Shown: piece by piece, positions 43,431-53,980 of the stretch
How positions within the stretch are numbered: the stretch's first letter is position 1
Layout: each line of letters starts with the position of its first letter
Source of the DNA: Alloascoidea africana
Lineage: Eukaryota; Ascomycota; Alloascoideomycetes; Alloascoideales; Alloascoideaceae
Assembly (NCBI GenBank): GCA_030581615.1
Contig: JAKTTT010000001.1
Coordinates: 496,001 to 560,000 of the forward strand
DNA: 64,000 nt
Direction: 5' to 3'
Notes under the pieces: model-generated
The model's input: the letters and a program-made list of their open reading frames with translations, nothing else
Databases searched by the model: none
What the model was told of the DNA's origin: nothing
Translations under genes and position numbers: made by a program

Positions 43431-44672
43431 ATGTTCAAGGATAGGATAGACTTTAAAGCAATCTCGGACTTTGCCTTTTTGGTCAGCGCCGGGGTCTCGG
43501 CTTATTATCTCATAAGCCATATCATGAGAATCGGTGAGACTGGAAACAGCTCTGCAGAGACCAAGAAAAAGGCAAAAACAACTCTTCAAAGATTAGAGGC
43601 AAATAATCCGGGTCTTGATCTTCAACTGAACGAATACGAGAGAACCGTCTTGGCCTCCGTTGTTACGCCTTCCGAGATCAAAGTCACTTTTCAAGGTAGG
43701 CAAACTCGAAAATGGTTTTCCCCCTTTCACTCCTCACAAATCCCCCGGCTTCCAACTCTAACTCGTTTTTCCACCCATGACTTAGACATTGGCGGTTTAG
43801 AAGACATTATAGAAGAGCTCCGAGAATCGGTTCTATACCCATTGACCGTGTAAGTATCGATAGATAATAGCCAAAACGGGAACCTATATAGACTAATCCT
43901 CCTAATCATTTTTAGTCCTCAGCTCTATTCACATCACTCATCATTGCTCCAGGCACCAAAGGGAGTACTATTGTACGGACCACCTGGTTGTGGCAAAACC
44001 ATGATAGCAAAAGCTTGTGCTGCTGAAAGCTCCGCAAATTTCATCAGCATCCGAATGTCCTCCATCATGGACAAGTGGTTTGGGGAATCCAACAAGATCG
44101 TCGCAGCCATATTCAGTCTGGCCGCAAAACTCCAGCCCTGTATCATTTTCATCGATGAAATCGACTCATTTCTTAGAGAACGCCAATCAATGGATCATGA
44201 GGTAACCTCAATGCTTAAAGCAGAGTTTATGACCCTATGGGACGGTCTCACCTCCGACGGACGAATCGTGGTCTTGGGCGCAACAAACAGACCAAACGAT
44301 ATCGATTCCGCTTTCCTCCGTCGTATGCCGAAACGATTCGCAGTAAAGCTTCCAAATGCCACTCAAAGAAGACAAATTCTCAACGTTTTATTGAAAGACG
44401 CAAGTCTTGATCCTACTTTCGACCTTGATCTGGTCGTTAGTCGTACCGCTGGAATGAGCGGTAGTGATTTGAAAGAGGTTTGTAGAAATGCCGCTATGAA
44501 TACAATGAGAGAATATATAAAGGAAAACTTTGCAGATGGTAAGAAAATCGATTCGGATTCAGAGGTCAATGTAAGACCATTGAAAACTACAGATTTCTTT
44601 GTGAAAATGGCAAGTGAGGCCACATCCGCTGGGAACAGAGTAAAAGATGTTCCACAAGTTGCAGTGGATTGA
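43431..44672 (+). CDS. MSP1: Msp1/ATAD1 outer-membrane AAA ATPase
   Basis: 361 aa from exons 43431-43695, 43786-43849 and 43916-44672 (introns 90 and 66 nt, donors GTAGGC and GTAAGT). It extracts mislocalised tail-anchored proteins from the mitochondrial outer membrane and peroxisomes. N-terminal membrane anchor at about 10-30 ([19 protein letters not shown]), linker, then AAA domain: [20 protein letters not shown], Walker A GPPGCGKT, Walker [12 protein letters not shown], sensor region [20 protein letters not shown] and second region [16 protein letters not shown]. Length is the same as yeast Msp1 (362 aa). ATG 43431 places the anchor at the N-terminus; the frame upstream of it is leader. 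Both splice junctions restore conserved residues. Confidence 0.95.
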
Positions 44673-45147
44673 TTTGATTGACCCATTACCACTCTTTGCA
44701 CAAACCAAACAAAAAAAAACAAATTTGTAAAAAAATTAAATGAACTGAAAAAAAAGAAAGGAAGAAAAACTTTGGCATAGATAATTTAGAGGTGCACTTT
44801 CCCATCATAATTTTTTTTTTTTTTTTTGATATTTGCTTGCTTTGTTTTACTCAACACCCGACCCAACTCATATAAATCTGTTTTTCATGGGTTTACAATG
44901 TACAATTTGCTTGTCCTTTTTTTTCTTTTTCCTCTTATTTTTGTAGTTCTTATGTCCTTAACGTTAGTTTTAATCATCATACCTCGTTCCAACACTTGTG
45001 GGCATTTTGGTGATGGTGGGAACAAAAACCGGGATTTGGTACATTTTACTATGTGGTCTGCTGCTACACCCACCACCATCTTCGATACTTTCCACTTGCT
45101 GATTCATCATCTGTCTCAATCTCAATCTCAATCTCCTTGGTGCCACG
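44673..45147. other. Intergenic MSP1-ERV1
   Basis: 3' flank of MSP1 with A-runs, a long T-run (44811-44827) and the ERV1 promoter. CTCAAT repeats lie at 45114-45132. No gene seen. Confidence 0.6.
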
Positions 45148-45812
45148 ATGCCTGCACCAATTGAAACTGCTCCCACAGAGACTCATACAGGCTCGGATAC
45201 AGAACAAGCACCCATAGCTGCTCCGAGTAGGAAAATAATCTACGGAAAGGATGGCAAACCGTAAGTCCCACCCCCAAAGCTTAACAATCCAGTGTCCATT
45301 ATTGCTAACCCATATACAGATGCCGTTCATGCAATTCCCTCCTCGATTTCAAATTCGCAAACAAAATGGGATCCGCAGCAACTGTGGCACAGACACCGTC
45401 CAGTTCAACCAAGACAGCAGCAGCAGCACCAGACTCACGACAACCCGAAAAGCAACAAGAAGACTTGACAAAAGTTTGTCCAGCAGATGTTGTAACACTG
45501 GGTCAGGGAACATGGACATTTCTCCATACATTGGCCGCAACGTATCCCGAGAATCCATCTATGGAACAACAAGCCGAAATGAAAACCTTTATGAAGATTT
45601 TTGCCAAAGTTTACCCCTGTTGGTTCTGTGCAAAAGATTTTCAAAAATGGATGGGTAAAAATGAAGTTGATGTATCCAGTCAAGATCGTTTTGGTTTATG
45701 GATGTGTTTGGCTCATAACCATGTGAATACAAAATTGGGAAAAGATGAGTTTGATTGTTCCAAATGGAAATATAGATGGAAAGATGGTTGGCCTGATGGT
45801 CGATGCGATTGA
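45148..45812 (+). CDS. ERV1: Erv1 mitochondrial sulfhydryl oxidase
   Basis: 201 aa from exons 45148-45260 and 45320-45812 (59-nt intron, donor GTAAGT, branch GCTAAC, phase 2). An FAD-linked oxidase of the intermembrane space, it reoxidises Mia40. The shuttle disulfide CRSC lies in KIIYGKDGKPCRSCNSLLDF, formed across the splice junction. The FAD-proximal pair is YPCWFCAKDF and the structural pair spans CLAHNHVNTKLGKDEFDC. GTWTFLHTLAATYPENPS and RWKDGWPDG are family signatures. Length matches yeast Erv1 (189 aa). The active-site CxxC reads Cys-Trp-Phe-Cys, where yeast has Cys-Asn-Trp-Cys. Confidence 0.95.
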
Positions 45813-46780
45813 TTCCTCCTCCTCCTCATATCGTGTGTGGATTGATAAAAAGGATTATAGAACCCCCTTTTTTTATTTTTTCTGTTTTGGTCTATCCATT
45901 TTATTGTAAATACTTATAGACGCATATACTTGGTGTATACTAAGGAAGAAAGTTGGAAATGAAACTTGACTCTTCAAACGAATCAACCTTAAAAGTCTTG
46001 TTCGCATCAAAAGAACAGTGACTTTACAAACATCTAGATCGGGAATTATGATGTCGTGTGCAAAATTCGTTTGGGGCTTTTTCGATCTTGTCATTGTTTA
46101 TGAAAATGCTTGTTTTCTCTAGTCTACCCAACATATTATAAGAATTTAGTAACTCTGACTGAAATAAATCACTTTCATGTATTAGTTTCCCCAGTGTGAA
46201 AGCCAAAAGATAGTCAGGGTCATATTGGTTTGCATAACAAAGTCTAGAGATGTTGATACAGTATAGCGGGCAAGGGTGGGAGGGTAGCGATAAATGAATC
46301 ATCAAGAAAAAGTATCTACATGTTTCAGTGGATATCTGTTTTCAAAAAAAAAAGTTGTATTCTCTTTTAATAATTCGATAGAGAGATAATGATGATCAGT
46401 CTAAACCAAAGTTATTCAGAGAAAGGAGAAAAATAGGTGTCAAGTAATTGACCAGATCACAAATCTTATTTGGATACTTCTCATTACAACACCAATGGTT
46501 TCTTTAACCCAATCAAAAATTTAAATCGCTAAGAAGGTTCTTTTCAATCATCATCATTTTTTTTAAACCCATAGAATGTATGATAGATCACTATAAAGTA
46601 TAGACATTCACATTTATTGGAACAATTTCTTTACATAGAATCACAACCAACTGAATCAAATGAATTCTCTTCTCTATTTATCAAGAAGATAAAAATGAAA
46701 CTATTAAAAGCAAAAAAACACCCTTCACATTGACAAACTACTGAAAGAACAATAAAATTAGAAACAAAAAGAAAAAGTTG
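45813..46780. other. Intergenic ERV1 - tRNA-Thr
   Basis: AT-rich; a 93-codon minus-strand frame (46024-46305) does not resemble known proteins. Nothing else seen. Confidence 0.5.
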
Positions 46781-46786
46781 AAAAAA
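46781..46786 (-). terminator. Pol III T-run terminator of tRNA-Thr
   Basis: Six T on the minus strand, 12 nt after the tRNA 3' end. Confidence 0.65.
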
Positions 46787-46797
46787 TGAATTCTTAT

Positions 46798-46910
46798 GCC
46801 ACCTAGCGGAATTGAACCGCCGACCTTTGCATTTCTTAATGATTTAACACTTAGCTTAAATCTAAAGTGAAAGATACAAGTGCAACGCTCTACCACTAAG
46901 CTAAGGAGGC
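46798..46910 (-). tRNA. tRNA-Thr(UGU) with a 42-nt intron
   Basis: Mature 5' end GCCTCCT, D arm GCTTAGTGGTAGAGC, anticodon stem TTGCA/TGCAA with loop CT-TGT-A giving anticodon UGU (Thr, ACA codons). The intron follows position 37, as in all nuclear tRNA introns, and contains a perfect hairpin GATTTAA/TTAAATC. The T arm GGCGGTTCAATTCCGCT carries the B box. The acceptor stem pairs except for one U-U at position 4-69, which is unusual. CCA is not encoded. It is the only tRNA I find in the window. Confidence 0.9.
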
Positions 46911-47617
46911 AAAAGTTATCAGAGAAAAAGTGGTAGCTTACCTATACATGTCGGAGGAATAATCAACTCATCGGTTTCAACGAATACCAAATTGTTTAAC
47001 ATTGTGTCTGTAGGAAGACCTTTTACTCAATCAAAATTCAAACATGAATTAATATTACAACCAGTTTTAGGAAAACTGCCTACCTAAAATTGTCTCATTT
47101 TGTTTTTCAATCTCCTTATACAAGCATTCTCAGAGATATTCCCTCATTCCTCGTTGCGTTCATCTCTCAGATTTGTTACTCAGTTCCCTGAGCTTCATTA
47201 ACATTTAGGAACCCCTGCTGGGCCAGAAAATGTTTGCTGTTTCAAGTTTATAGTTGACTTGGATACTATAGCGCTATTTCGTAGCATAGTTTTCCTAAGA
47301 AAAAGGAGACCAAGGGAGAAACATAACAATGAATATAATCAAAGAAAGAATTAAAAGAGGCAAACAAGGTTTTATTAACAACAACCGTTTAAACCCCAAC
47401 TCAAGTACAGACTAATATTATCAACCTTGTCTTGGTTGATTCCGTCTCCGCTCGTGCCTTCGTAGCCACGGCGAGCATCATGTATCTGCCAATTAACTTG
47501 ACCTCGGCCATAAACGTCTGCCTCGTCTTCCCTGGCGACTCCCATTCTCGCCGCGCAGTTCCCACGACCGAAGCTACCTTTCTCAAGTTTTTCACACAAG
47601 ATAATCAGACTTGCCTT
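46911..47617. other. Intergenic tRNA-Thr - USP gene
   Basis: AT-rich to about 47400, then a GC-richer block (47430-47640) that stays open on the minus strand in two frames (47375-47974; 47401-47595, beginning MKNLRKVASVVGTARREWES). I cannot assign either. It may be promoter, a noncoding RNA, or an exon of a decayed gene. Confidence 0.4.
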
Positions 47618-47631
47618 GGGTGTACGGGTGT
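47618..47631 (+). promoter_or_regulatory. Rap1-core-like site upstream of the USP gene
   Basis: GGGTGTACGGGTGT, 77 bp before the ATG at 47708, identical to the copies at 43334 (reverse) and 55757. Confidence 0.55.
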
Positions 47632-47707
47632 GGACTAGGTTGGAGGCTCCTGCTCTTTTGGGATTTGGGTTTGTGCTGAGTTTTAGCTCTCTTCTCCAGC
47701 AGCTAAT

Positions 47708-50700
47708 ATGGAAACCCAAGATCTGCCACCCATCCCACAACATCACAACCACCACCACCCGGGCCTGGACAAGTCTTCCTTTCCGTCTAGCAAGGAAAAT
47801 CAGAAAGATAGGCCTCACAGGAAATCGGTTTCTTTTGCCCCCGACCAGCATTCCAAGAACATGGCTTCTTCCCAAGACCTTGACCTCGCACCCCAGGATC
47901 ATCCAGGGGTGGTCAAGATTACTGAAAAAGCGACACGGTCCGCTATTAATTCCCACAGTTTGTCTGGCACCCAATCCACCATTCCAGAGCTTATCGAAGA
48001 GGCACGGTCCTCTTTGCGAGAGGTATATATGCTTACATTGTGTTATTTCTTTTGTAGCTTCAACTAGCTAACATACTCTTCATGTAGTACGAAAAATGCT
48101 TTGAAAAGAGCGACCACAAACAAGCCTACTTTGCATATGTATATGGAAACACCATAATCACACAGGTTATCCCCCGCCAGAGCAATTACTATAACTATTA
48201 TACAGAAAACAAATCTGGCTCACAGACTTTTAAAGATCTGAGAAATGTGGGTGTCTCCTATTTGTTTTTGTCTAAGCTCAGAAACAGCCAAGTTTCAAGT
48301 CCCTGATAAATGACGTTAATCAGTAACCAACCACCCTTTTTTTTTTTTATTAGATGTACAACAACGAAGTGAGAAACGGAAATGTAGATTTGTGCATGCT
48401 ACACATTACATTCAACAGTTCTTCAAACGCCAATGAGCCTTCTGCTTCCCGTTCTCCAAGAAAAGAGAGCAGTCGCCATGACCATCATCACCATCATCGC
48501 AACACCCAGCAAGATCCCGGCTCTTCCTCCTCGCCATCCAAGACAAAAACAAAAAGCCGTAATAAAGGAAAAGCAAAGTTGATGTCTACGGAGTCTTTAG
48601 ATCAACCAGATTCGGCGGAGGCGTTATTGGATGACATAAAACAGTTCGAACCAAAAAGATATACGAAATCACGACCAAAAAAATCATCATCATCAAGTCC
48701 ACTCAAAAAGAAAGTAAGGGATAAAGAAAAGGAAAAAGAGAAAGAGAAAGAGAAAGAAAAGGAGCCATTCTTTAACATCACAATTACTCCAAATGAAAAA
48801 CAACGGGAATCGTCTCCACTTAAAAAACGAAGCAGCCGTCAACCTGATGTCGATAAACCTCAACCCTCTAGATCATCCAAAACGAGCATTTCTCCCGCCC
48901 CACATGCCCCTCCTAGTTTGCGCTCAGAGCGTTCTGAGAATTTTTTTGCAAACAGCTCTGGTAGCATAATGCTGCACTTTGATGATACAAAACAGGATGT
49001 GAAACCTGTTGATACCAACTCCTTCACCTCTTCCATCAACAAGGGCGACTCGATATTGCCTGGGAAACATATCCTGGCAAAGGAAAAAGTGCGTAGGAAC
49101 TCTTTGACACGTTCTCAATCGAGATCCAGATCACCATCTGTGAGTAAATACAGAGCCGATAATCACATTTTTCCTGTCCCTATACCTCCTCTTCCTACAG
49201 CACCAGAAAGAAGAGATGTGGCAATTGGCACTTCTCCCATACCTTCACCTGTGCGGATCGATGCTTCAGCTGGTGCTTCATTTAGAGACTCGTTGCCTCG
49301 AGATATGGCAACTGCAACGGAACAAATTACCTTTGATGCTTCAGCTGGAGCTTCTACTAGGCCGTCCCCACCTAGGGATATGGCTGTATTAACCATGCCT
49401 AACACAGTTGATGCTTCCGCAGGGGCTTCTATAAGACCAGAGCATGATAGAGATGCTGCAGTGTTTACTGAACTGAATACGCTCGATACATCTGTTGGTT
49501 CTATTACTGGGCGTTCTAGATTTAAGGATATGGAAGCATTCACAGAACAACTCACTTTTGACAATTTCGCAGGTTCTTCAACTAGACTCGTTCCTCCAAA
49601 AGATGTTGGTGTAATAACTGAGTTGAATACTTTTGATGTTGCAGCTGGATCTTCAACAGCAATTCCACCTTCAAGAGACGCGATCGCATTCACAGAACAA
49701 CAAATACGTGATACTGCAGTTGGCTCATCCACAAGGTTATCGCCCCCAAAAGATGCTGGAGCCTTCACTGAGCTGAATACTTTTGATGTTGCAGCAGGAA
49801 TGTCCTTCGCGTCTCAACCTCCACAAGACAAGGTTGCATACACCGAACTAAACACTTTGGATGTGGCCATTGGGTCCTCTACACGACTTCCTCCACCTCG
49901 AGATATTGCCACAATTACAGAGTCCCGGGTGTTTGATGCATCAGCAGGTTCATGCACAAAACCACTATCAACAATGGATGCTTCGATGGAGACTTCATTT
50001 CTTACACGAGACAAATCTGTGGATGCTTTTAAAGCATCTACTAGAGATATGGCGGCTGGATTGTTTAAAAAGGACTCATTTGCAATGGGAACAAACGACC
50101 GCTCTACACAGGCACAACAGAACTTTCCTAAAATGATTTCGGCTGCTAATTCTCCTGTGTCAATGCCTTGGTCGCCATCTAGATATGCCTCTGTTGGCAC
50201 ATCGCCTAGAAACTCAACTCGATATAGAAATGTCAACGTTAATGCAACTCAACAGCTCAAGCCTGCAAGCACATCTCCAATATGGGAAGCTCCTCCATCC
50301 CTACCTTCGCCTTCCCCATCGCCATCGCCGCCTAGCTTGGATTCTCCAAAATCTCGATCAAGGTCAAGATCAAGATCTGTGACTAGCAAAAAAAGCATAT
50401 CGCCAAAAAGAAGAGTAGTATCTACACCATCTCCATCTTGGTTGGCATTTCAAAAAGACAAAGAGCTTCCTGAGCTACCAATGGCATCAAAGGTTAGAAG
50501 TCCATCCATTTCTTCCATATCCTTACTATCTCCAGCTGTTGAAAAAACGGCCCCTACAATTGCTTCAAACTTAAAAGTAGAAACTCCATTACCGCCATTA
50601 CCGCTATCTTCTCTGGGCACTTCAGCAAATTCATTTCAACAATCTATATCGTCCCTTGATCTCCCATCCATTCCTCCACTTGAACCAGAAAATGCATCCT

Positions 50701-53356
50701 CGCCTAGGCCGGGCTCTACAGATGGACCCCTGAAACAACAGCAACAGCAACAACCTTACGAGCCATTGTATATTGATGCTCAGACGCTGCAAAACTACAT
50801 TACAAGTGATGAACCAAACGTTTTGCTGCTTGACATACGACCTAGAGAAGAGTTTTTGCACTCGCATATACCTGCAGAAAACGTGGTCTGTATAGATCCA
50901 GTTTTACTCAATCTTCCGTAAGTGGTTAATTGCGAGTTTCCAATAGCCTATTGAGATGAATACTAACACTTGATCCTTCTTTTTTTTGTTGTCTTAGTTT
51001 GACAGATTCTCAATTAGAGGAAGCGCTGAAGCAAGACCTTAGAACCCCTAGAAATGAATATTTCTTGTTCTATCATCGTTTCGAATTCAATGTTCTCGTA
51101 TACTATTCTGGCGAAAGCATAAGGCGATACAATGAGGATACTTTGAAACATTTATATTGGGCAATTGTGTCGAAGGACTCCAAAAAACCTTTGAAACGAC
51201 CACCTCGTTTGCTTCTTGGAGGAATAGAATCATGGGAGAGAAACAATAGGAAACAGAATGCTATTGTTCCTGGTGCTATACCAGAGACACCTCTGACTGG
51301 CTCCAAACCTTCAACTCCAATTAGAGACTCTCCTATTGCCCCCTTTCCAGGACTATTGGGAAGCAAAATAAGTGCAGACTCACCAAAGAATCAAATCCCC
51401 TCAATACCATTACAGTATACTCCCCCATCGCCTTCTTCCAACAGGTCAAGTCCGCTAGCTTTACATATACAACCCGATCCAATTCTAGAATCCCCATTGC
51501 CATATCCAACTTCAAAGTTGCTTGAAGAGCATAACAATAACTCTCCAACTCGCAAAGTCCCGAGGATTAATGTTGTGAACCCCTCAATTCCCAAAACGCC
51601 TCCTCTGTCTGAACCGGCACTAACAGAGAGAAGCCCTGTGAAACAAGGCAAGAAGTCACCCCCAAAAAGGAGGCCACCGCCTCCATCTCCTCTTCTCCCA
51701 CAAGATCCACGCTTTCAAACTCCGCCTCATTTATCTCCAATAGCAGAAGCAAGACCTCCTTCTGTCCATGCCTTACAAAACTCCCCGGACTCGCCTTCCA
51801 CCTATGACAGCCCCAGCCTAGATTACGAGCAGGAAGAAACACCCCAACTAGTCTTTAATGAAAATTTTGAAACCATTGTGGGGCTGAGAAATTTCTACCA
51901 TAGTACGAGTTTCGTCAATTGTATTATTCAATGTCTTGCAGGATCCAAAGAATTCTCCATGTTTTTCCTTGACGGCACTTTTCTCCAATTTTTAAACGCC
52001 AAATCAAAGATTGCATTATTTCCTGGGAATCAACAAGTTACGCGGAAAACCTTGGAAAATGGCATCGTGTATGATTTTGCTTCGTTGATTGTCACAATGT
52101 ATACGAATTCGGGAAGGTGTATTTCTCCCGATCCTTTTCTACAAAAATGTAGGCAATTGAAACCCAAACTTTTCTCAAAAGCGTTTATTCCAAATTCTAG
52201 CAAAAATTCCAAAAAAAGCAGAGGTGAGCGCGATTGCAAAGATTTTCTCACGTTCATGTTGTATAGACTGCATATCGAGATGAATGAGCAAGAAAAGATT
52301 AGTGCATTTTTTGAGTTTCCAGATAACGATGATTATATCGATGAACGCAGGCAATCCAAGACTAGCTTAGATTCAAACTCGCAAATGATGACTGCTTCTT
52401 TACACTCTTGGAAACAATACGTTACAAGCCAAGGGTCAGTTGTTACGTATTTTTTTGAAGGACAGGTACAGACATATCAAAAATGTCTTATATGTGGTTT
52501 TGAAGAAAGCTCGTTTTCAACGTTTTCAACCTTGAGCTTACCCATTTCCTCTTCATTATCTTCGGGGAAAGATTTGAAAAGTTCAGAATCTAATAAAAGA
52601 TTAATGCTGGATTCCTGTTTTGGTGCAATTTTTGGCGAGCAACACTTGTATGGTGACCATGCCTGGGATTGCCCCAGGTGTAAAGAACTGGCTATCAGAC
52701 AAGCCCAATCCCAAGTACAGGATCCAGCTTTACTTGGTAATGGGGTACCAGAAGATGACACCGGAGCGGAAAGCAAAAAGAATTATTTATTTAAAGCGAA
52801 AAAGTTTTCAATTTTCACGACAAAGAAGGAGAGGCCACAGCATAATTCTTCGCAATCTTCTTCCCCATCGTCACCTATCCCCAATGCTAGGATAGGTAAA
52901 AGATCTATTAGAAACATGGCGATCTCAATCTTTCCAGAAACGTTGATTCTACATATTGACCGGTTTGGGAAAGTCTTCCCTCCTTCTGGAATTAATCTGC
53001 CTTCTCCTTCAAAATTGGAAACCACAATTTGTTATCCATTACTCCTAAATCTTTCCAAGTATTCTTCAAACTTTAACCCAAGGGCAAGTGACAACGAAGA
53101 GATTATATACTCGTTGTTTGCAGTGGCTAATCATGTCGGTACCAATGATGAGGGACATTATACAGCTCTTGTCAAGAAAAGGGTTGTTTATGATGATTCG
53201 GACGCAAATAATTCAGAACTTGCTTGGTGCTATTTTGACGACGAGCAAGTTAAAATTGATATTAAGCATGGCAATCCAGATGCTGGATTGGGGAAAAAGA
53301 ATAGTTTTATTAATAACGCGTTTGCTTATGTTTTGTTTTATGAGAGGATTAATTGA
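47708..53356 (+). CDS. Rhodanese-USP family protein (Doa4/Ubp5/Ubp7 group) lacking the catalytic Cys
   Basis: 1,798 aa from four exons: 47708-48022, 48088-48246, 48354-50917, 50998-53356 (introns 65, 107 and 80 nt). The N-terminal helical part (EEARSSLREYEKCFEKSDHK) resembles the MIT/USP8-dimerisation region of Doa4-type proteins. A low-complexity linker holds ten 25-residue repeats (about 460-709). A rhodanese domain lies at about 963-1090 (VLLLDIRPREEFLHSHIP). The USP fold starts at about 1308 and ends at 1798, with zinc pairs CLIC and CPRC and the His box DEGHYTALV, then WCYFDDEQV. The Cys box reads GLRNFYHSTSFVNCIIQCL: Ser 1317 (AGT, 51908-51910) stands where Cys is needed. The rhodanese domain also has no Cys in its active loop (YHRFEFN). 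The protein is probably an inactive ubiquitin-binding scaffold. Everything else in the gene looks intact. Confidence 0.88.
49257..50006 (+). repeat. Ten 75-bp coding tandem repeats in the USP gene
   Basis: Ten in-frame units of exactly 75 bp. Consensus per unit: hydrophobic-D-x-x-A-G-S-S-T-R-x-x-P-P-(K/R)-D-x-x-x-(F/I)-T-E-x-N-T. Unit starts are 49257, 49332, 49407 and so on to 49932. Copies have diverged in DNA sequence but none has gained or lost a residue until the tenth, which degenerates. Confidence 0.9.
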
Positions 53357-53980
53357 AATGTTTTTTTTTTTTCTGTTTTCACGAAATGTCTATTTTCAAA
53401 TGGATAAACATTGTATAACCTTTAGAATTAGATTTTTGGGGCCATTTTTACTGTGCATTCTTCTTGTATTGTCTTAAATCTGATTATAATCTACAGCTAT
53501 TTTTCGTGTCAATTTCAGACGCTGTTTCACTTGCCATTCCAAAAGTTAGTTCTATAATGGGGAACCTTGACAACTATCGAACGGCTTACCCGAAATCTCT
53601 TACGCTGGATCAAATCGCACAGGAACCCAATGTACATTTCTTTTTCTATGTAAAACTTGTGTTATTGTATTCAAGTATGTATGTACTCACATAAAAGCCA
53701 AGGAAGAACTGAATGCACTGCATTCATTTCATTCTCCAGGCCGATTGGAATCTGAAAACTAAAGACAAAGGTATTAGCCAGCTAACCCATAGAAAAGCAA
53801 CACAATCTTGCAGTGCCATCTCTTGCTAATGTACCCTTCTCCTAAATTTAATAGTCTTTAAACTGTATAGTTTTTGTAAAAAAAAGCAAAGTGCCCACAT
53901 AAACCACATTCTTTACCCCCTATTTTTGAAATTCTTTTTATAACTTTATGTTTTTGTATCGTTCATATAGCAGATTCTAT
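53357..53980. other. Convergent 3' region USP gene / 54-kb gene
   Basis: AT-rich 3' flanks. A 76-codon frame at 53464-53694 is not recognised. No other feature. Confidence 0.55.

Noticed and set aside
42410-43444. 344-codon plus-strand frame between KIN4 and MSP1
   Set aside because: It runs through GC-rich DNA and tandem repeats, starts on a poor codon context, has no recognisable domain and overlaps the MSP1 start in another frame.
47375-47974. 199-codon minus-strand frame overlapping the USP gene start
   Set aside because: Half of it is antisense to the first USP exon, and the sequence has no family resemblance. I kept the GC-richer block only as a question.
49163-49768. 201-codon minus-strand frame
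   Set aside because: It is the antisense shadow of the 75-bp repeats, which keep both strands open.
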